The notes under the pieces are model-generated. The model saw only the letters and a list, made by a program, of their open reading frames with translations. It was not told the origin of the DNA and ran no database searches. Shown piece by piece: positions 35,783 to 40,302 of a stretch of DNA of 40,302 nucleotides. Position numbers and translations under genes: made by a program. The DNA is from Methylotenera sp. GTDB lineage: Bacteria; Pseudomonadota; Gammaproteobacteria; Burkholderiales; Methylophilaceae. The stretch spans positions 1 to 40,302 of the forward strand of contig NZ_JABFRA010000024.1 in the NCBI RefSeq assembly GCF_013141425.1, given 5' to 3'. The stretch's first letter is position 1. Each line of letters opens with the position of its first letter.

Positions 35783-36230
35783 GATTACACCCCTTTCAAC
35801 AACTAAGGATTACCGTGCATCATTCACCGACATCTGCAACCAGCCATCAAAGACACACGATTAAAAATCTCCTTACCTCATTGACTCCATTAATAATATT
35901 TTTCTTATTGTTAGGGGTACCAACTTACTAGCGTTAGCTTCAACGACCAGCCTATTTTTGCCACCTAATTCATTTTTTAAACTGCCAATTTCTGCTTATA
36001 AAGCAATAGTTTTTTTATTAAGATTTGTACTACATTGGATACCACATTAGGCTTGTTCTCACCGGCTCACAATCACCTAAACGTGTGGTAGGGTATTTGG
36101 TTTTATCGACATGCCATTAAAATAGCGAGTAAATTTAATGCTCACAAAATAATGGACGATAGTTAACTGTAAAGTAGGCAATTCGTTAAACGATAAATAA
36201 TCTAATTCAAGCTAAAAACGATCAAAGTCT
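35783..36230. other. intergenic region between divergent MCO and ilv genes
   Basis: AT-rich 450 bp without a supported gene. It must hold the promoter of the MCO/SCO operon, but no well-spaced -35/-10 pair stands out and no CueR- or CopR-type palindrome was recognised. A hairpin TGCTT-ATA-AAGCA at 35993-36005 followed by seven T (36010-36016) is terminator-like on the plus strand, but no plus-strand gene precedes it. Short frames lack ribosome-binding sites and were not called. Confidence 0.5.
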
Positions 36231-36269
36231 CTGCCCTGCAAACCAATATCCATGAGGCTTGCAGGGCAG
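36231..36269 (+). repeat. copy 2 of the AATATCCATG stem-loop family
   Basis: The best-folded copy apart from the terminator: stem CTGCCCTGC/GCAGGGCAG (9 bp), two A-T pairs, an A/C mismatch, two C-G pairs, and the 11-base loop AATATCCATGA. It lies 230 bp upstream of ilvI and 450 bp from the divergent MCO. No T-run follows, so it is not a standard terminator. Confidence 0.75.
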
Positions 36270-36419
36270 GTGATTTACACTCTATTTTAGAGATAAGATT
36301 TTAAGCCTCCGCAATAGCAACCGAACTTGCGTAAAGCTTGACGCGCGCGATGAACCAAGAACAATCGAATAAACAGAGTTTTATCTCAAAAAAACAATGC
36401 ATGCGCTACACTTTCATTC

Positions 36420-36448
36420 TTGACCAAACGGGCTCAAACCGTTAATCT
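36420..36448 (+). promoter_or_regulatory. candidate promoter for ilvIHC
   Basis: TTGACC (36420-36425) and TAATCT (36443-36448) are separated by 17 bp, giving a 5' leader of about 45 bases before ilvI. No branched-chain-rich leader peptide or attenuator hairpin was found between them and the gene. Confidence 0.4.
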
Positions 36449-36499
36449 ATGGGGTTACCGAATAATATTAAAAAATAGAAATATTTTATTTAAAGATTT

Positions 36500-38215
36500 A
36501 TGGCAGATACTAAAAAAATCACGGGCGCAGATATCATCATTCGTTGCTTGGAAGAAGAAAAAGTCAAATTCGTTTTTGGCTATCCAGGTGGGGCAGTGTT
36601 GCACATTTACGACGCGATTTACAATCAAGATTACTTTAAACACATTCTCGTGCGTCACGAGCAGGCCGCGGTGCATGCAGCCGATGCATTCTCGCGCGCA
36701 ACAGGTGAAGTGGGCGTGGCGCTTGTTACCTCTGGCCCTGGTGCAACTAATGCGATCACTGGCATTGCGACGGCTTACATGGATTCCATCCCGCTGGTGG
36801 TGATTAGCGGCCAAGTGCCTGTACCTGCGATTGGTTTAGATGCTTTCCAAGAAGTTGATATGGTGGGCATCACACGCCCCTGCGTTAAGCACAACTTTTT
36901 GGTAAAAGATGTCAAAGACATCGCCGTTACCATGAAAAAGGCCTTCCACATTGCCAGAACTGGGCGCCCAGGGCCGGTAGTGGTTGATATTCCAAAAGAC
37001 ATTACCGCTAATTTGGCTGAGTTTAATTACCCCAGCACGATTGAGTTGCGCTCGTACAACCCAATAACGAAAGGCCATAGCGGCCAAATCAAAAAAGCTG
37101 TTAAATTGCTACTCGAAGCAAAACGCCCCATGGTTTATACCGGTGGTGGCGTGGTATTGGGCGATGCTTCTGAAGCACTGGTTAAATTGGTTAAAGCGCT
37201 AGGCGTACCAGTAACCAACACCCTCATGGGCTTGGGTGGCTATCCTTCTACCGACAAACAATTTGTTGGCATGCTGGGCATGCACGGCACTTACGAAGCC
37301 AATATGGCCATGCAAGACTGTGATGTGCTGCTTGCCGTTGGCGCGCGTTTTGACGACCGAGTCATTGGCAACCCAGAACACTTTTTTAGCAAATCGCGCA
37401 CCATTATTCATATCGACATTGACCCATCGTCAATCTCCAAACGCGTTAAAGTGGATGTGCCGATTGTAGGCGACGTGAAGTCGGTACTGGCTGAAATGAA
37501 TGACCTGATCGCCATAGAAAAACCGCAACCATCTGCTGCGCTTAAAGCATGGTGGGCGCAAATTGACGCTTGGCGCAGCAAACTCTGTTTAAACTACGCC
37601 AACAATAACGGCTTAATTAAACCGCAATACGTGATTGAAAAACTTTGGGAAGTCACCAAAGGCGAGGCATATGTAACCTCCGACGTGGGCCAACACCAAA
37701 TGTGGGCAGCTCAATATTACAAATTTGATAAACCGCGTCGCTGGATCAACTCTGGCGGCTTAGGCACCATGGGCGTTGGCTTGCCTTACGCCATGGGCTG
37801 TCAACTGGCCGACCCGACCGCACAGGTAGCCTGTGTGACCGGTGAAGGTAGTATTCAAATGAATATTCAAGAGCTTTCAACCTGTAAGCAATATCATTTG
37901 CCAATTAAAGTGATTTTACTCAATAACCGCTATTTGGGCATGGTGCGCCAATGGCAAGAGTTCTTCTACGAAAATCGCTACTCCGAATCTTACATGGACA
38001 GCCTGCCAGACTTTGTTAAGTTGGCTGAATCTTACGGCCACGTAGGCATGCAAATTACCAAGCCGGAAGATGTAGAAGGTGCGCTGAAAGAGGCGTTTGA
38101 CCTGAAATCGCGCTTTGTATTCCTCGATTTTATTACAGACCAAAAAGAAAACGTGTTCCCGATGATTGCCAATGGTAAAGGGTTGTCTGAAATGATTCTG
38201 GCGGAGGACCTATAA
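36500..38215 (+). CDS. ilvI: acetolactate synthase large (catalytic) subunit
   Basis: Condenses pyruvate with pyruvate or 2-oxobutyrate in valine/leucine/isoleucine synthesis, using TPP, Mg and FAD. The 571-aa protein has the N-terminal FGYPGGAVLHIYDAI, the catalytic glutamate E54 in RHEQAAVHAADAFSRATG, FQEVDMVGITRPCVKHNF and the TPP-binding region GEGSIQMNIQELST ... VILLNNRYLGMVRQWQ. The TPP motif reads GEG rather than the usual GDG, still an acidic metal ligand. The next gene is ilvH, with overlap of one base. Confidence 0.97.
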   Translation: MADTKKITGADIIIRCLEEEKVKFVFGYPGGAVLHIYDAIYNQDYFKHILVRHEQAAVHAADAFSRATGEVGVALVTSGPGATNAITGIATAYMDSIPLVVISGQVPVPAIGLDAFQEVDMVGITRPCVKHNFLVKDVKDIAVTMKKAFHIARTGRPGPVVVDIPKDITANLAEFNYPSTIELRSYNPITKGHSGQIKKAVKLLLEAKRPMVYTGGGVVLGDASEALVKLVKALGVPVTNTLMGLGGYPSTDKQFVGMLGMHGTYEANMAMQDCDVLLAVGARFDDRVIGNPEHFFSKSRTIIHIDIDPSSISKRVKVDVPIVGDVKSVLAEMNDLIAIEKPQPSAALKAWWAQIDAWRSKLCLNYANNNGLIKPQYVIEKLWEVTKGEAYVTSDVGQHQMWAAQYYKFDKPRRWINSGGLGTMGVGLPYAMGCQLADPTAQVACVTGEGSIQMNIQELSTCKQYHLPIKVILLNNRYLGMVRQWQEFFYENRYSESYMDSLPDFVKLAESYGHVGMQITKPEDVEGALKEAFDLKSRFVFLDFITDQKENVFPMIANGKGLSEMILAEDL

Positions 38216-38706
38216 TGCGCCACATTATTTCTTTGTTAATGGAAAATGAATCTGGCGCGTTATCTCGCGTGGCTGGCTTATTCTCTGCACGTGGCTACAA
38301 CATTGAGTCACTCACCGTAGCCCCGACCGAAGACCCAACTTTGTCACGCATGACCATTGTGACTTCAGGCTCAGAAGAAGTCATCGAGCAAATTATCAAG
38401 CAACTTAACAAACTGGTGGATGTTGTAAAAGTGCTCGATTTGAATGATGGTAAATTTATTGAACGCGAATTGATGCTGGTTAAAGTAAAAGCCACTGGCG
38501 CGTTCCGTGAAGAAATGAAACGTATGTGCGATATTTTCCGTGGCCGCATTATCGATGTGGCAGACGGCAGCTTTACGATTGAGCTTACCGGCTCAGGTCA
38601 CAAGTTAGATGCTTTTATCGAAAGTTTAGATAAAGCCGCAATTCTAGAAACAGTGCGTACAGGCGCTTCTGGCATTGGCCGCGGCGACCGTATTCTAAAA
38701 GTTTAA
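38215..38706 (+). CDS. ilvH: acetolactate synthase small (regulatory) subunit
   Basis: The 163-aa ACT-domain subunit that activates IlvI and confers valine feedback inhibition. The N-terminal ACT domain begins RHIISLLMENESGALSRVAGLFSARGYNIESL, written here in pieces as ISLLMENESGALSRVAGLFS and RGYNIESLTVAPTEDPTLSR; the C-terminal domain has RELMLVKVKA and FRGRIIDVADGSFTIELTG. GGAGG lies just before the ATG, overlapping the ilvI stop (38213-38215), a coupled start. Confidence 0.97.
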   Translation: MRHIISLLMENESGALSRVAGLFSARGYNIESLTVAPTEDPTLSRMTIVTSGSEEVIEQIIKQLNKLVDVVKVLDLNDGKFIERELMLVKVKATGAFREEMKRMCDIFRGRIIDVADGSFTIELTGSGHKLDAFIESLDKAAILETVRTGASGIGRGDRILKV

Positions 38707-38732
38707 AAATCAGCTATAAATCCTCTCTCTAA

Positions 38733-39785
<1,053 letters not shown>

Positions 39786-39808
39786 TTCTAATTAGCGAAT
39801 TCATTGAA

Positions 39809-39839
39809 GGGCAAAACGTTTAGCGGTTTGCCCTTTTTT
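39809..39839 (+). terminator. intrinsic terminator of ilvIHC
   Basis: Stem GGGCAAA (39809-39815) / TTTGCCC (39827-39833) with a short loop and TTTTTT (39834-39839) immediately after, 23 bp past the ilvC stop. Confidence 0.9.
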
Positions 39840-39847
39840 CTTGCTAA

Positions 39848-39926
39848 CTCTCATTCCGACGCAGGTTGGAATCCAGAGGCGTAGAATCTAAAGTCACGAG
39901 ATTCCGACCGTCGTCGGAATGACGAG
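39848..39926. repeat. imperfect inverted repeat of the TCATTCCGACG / GGAATCCAG type
   Basis: Two arms (39848-39876 and 39897-39926) share CTCATTCCGACG and GGAATC in opposite orientations, with several small differences. Each arm can also fold on itself (ATTCCGAC against GGTTGGAAT). This is the layout of small REP-like repeats common between proteobacterial genes. It separates the ilv terminator from psd and ends about 18 bp before the psd start. Confidence 0.7.
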
Positions 39927-39943
39927 ATACAAGGAATTTAAAA

Positions 39944-40302
39944 TTGAAATTTAGCATCATCTTACAATATCTCACGCCTAAACAAGACATTACTGCGCTT
40001 GCAGGCAAACTTGCGCACTTGCAAGGCGGCAGCATCACCACATTGGTGATTCGCTGGTTTGTAAAACGTTACAACGTGAACATGGCAGAAGCGGCGAACC
40101 CTGACATTGCTTCTTACAAAAGCTTTAATGAGTTTTTTACCCGGCCGCTAAAGCATGGCGTCCGACCGTTTGCTCAGGCTAATTATATTTGCCCAGTTGA
40201 TGGTGCGATTAGTCAGTTTGGCGCAATTGAAAAAGACCAAATCTTTCAAGCCAAAGGCCATGCCTACTCAACTGCCGCACTAGTGGGCGGTGATAAGAAC
40301 TT
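39944..40302 (+). CDS. psd: phosphatidylserine decarboxylase (5' part, runs off the edge)
   Basis: Membrane-bound proenzyme converting phosphatidylserine to phosphatidylethanolamine. A TTG start at 39944 with AAGGA about 8 bp upstream opens a frame to the window end: FSIILQYLTPKQDITALAGK..., then the family blocks SFNEFFTRPLKHGVRPF and CPVDGAISQFGAIEKDQIFQAKGHAYS. The GST/LGST maturation site near the C-terminus lies outside the window. psd after ilvC is a common betaproteobacterial order, often followed by pssA and leuA. Confidence 0.94.
   Translation, partial: MKFSIILQYLTPKQDITALAGKLAHLQGGSITTLVIRWFVKRYNVNMAEAANPDIASYKSFNEFFTRPLKHGVRPFAQANYICPVDGAISQFGAIEKDQIFQAKGHAYSTAALVGGDKN

Noticed and set aside
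35800-35860. Short Cys-containing frame upstream of the multicopper oxidase on the minus strand as a copper leader peptide
   Set aside because: Seven codons only, with the nearest AGGAG about 20 bases away, too far for a ribosome-binding site.
36361-36500. Branched-chain leader peptide/attenuator ahead of ilvI
   Set aside because: Short frames there are not rich in Ile, Leu or Val, and no alternative hairpins or T-run were found.

Overview
The window is chromosomal core DNA from a Gram-negative betaproteobacterium. The lipid A/lipoprotein-export cluster, the yqgE-ruvX-pyrR-pyrB-pyrC' order, the pilT/pilU pair, ilvIHC followed by psd, and the moderate, slightly AT-rich composition together suggest Methylophilaceae (Methylotenera-like). 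The family call is an inference from gene order and protein flavour; no 16S sequence lies in the window. No phage, insertion sequence, CRISPR array or defence system was recognised. Nearly every long open frame is a housekeeping gene.

Layout. (1) 1-340, minus strand: an rRNA operon promoter and boxA-containing leader point off the left edge, with an initiator tRNA gene just upstream carrying its own promoter. (2) 410-10056, all minus strand: an envelope-biogenesis block, in transcription order lolC, lolD, comEC, exbB, exbD, msbA, lpxK, a Trm112-like gene and kdsB. It covers lipoprotein release, DNA uptake, an energy-transducing proton channel, lipid A flipping, lipid A phosphorylation and CMP-Kdo synthesis. 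(3) 10341-11087: a CbbY-like HAD phosphatase ending in a strong terminator hairpin. (4) 11204-16881, plus strand: riboflavin genes (ribE and a ribB with a degenerate GTP-cyclohydrolase-like tail), then yqgE-ruvX and pyrR-pyrB-pyrC', where the last gene is a dihydroorotase lacking metal ligands. (5) 17038-19286, minus: type IV pilus retraction ATPases pilT and pilU. (6) 19437-23669, plus: yggS, proC, yggT and a large dynamin-like GTPase. (7) 23714-25836, minus: maf and rng. (8) 25962-29622, plus: marC, nudJ, mnmA, a membrane-anchored TPR protein and a small conserved protein. (9) 29646-33034: a glutathione S-transferase (minus), nadC and an orphan GspE/PilB-type ATPase (plus). (10) 33197-35782, minus: a multicopper oxidase followed by a SCO-like copper/redox protein, both with Tat-type twin-arginine N-termini. 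(11) 36500 to the right edge, plus: ilvI-ilvH-ilvC with a terminator, a repeat element, and the 5' part of psd.

The most unusual feature is a small family of intergenic stem-loops (three copies: 10218-10265 minus, 33102-33140 plus, 36231-36269 plus). They share an identical ten-base loop core and a conserved internal mismatch inside a variable GC-rich stem. One copy is a good intrinsic terminator; the others lack a proper T-tract. Other points of interest are the two catalytically degenerate paralogue domains (RibB tail, PyrC'), a CX4C SCO protein paired with the multicopper oxidase, a dynamin-like GTPase with an altered P-loop, two further repeat families (around mnmA and before psd), and several genes that lack a Shine-Dalgarno but have a -10-like hexamer 6-7 bases before the start, suggesting leaderless mRNAs.
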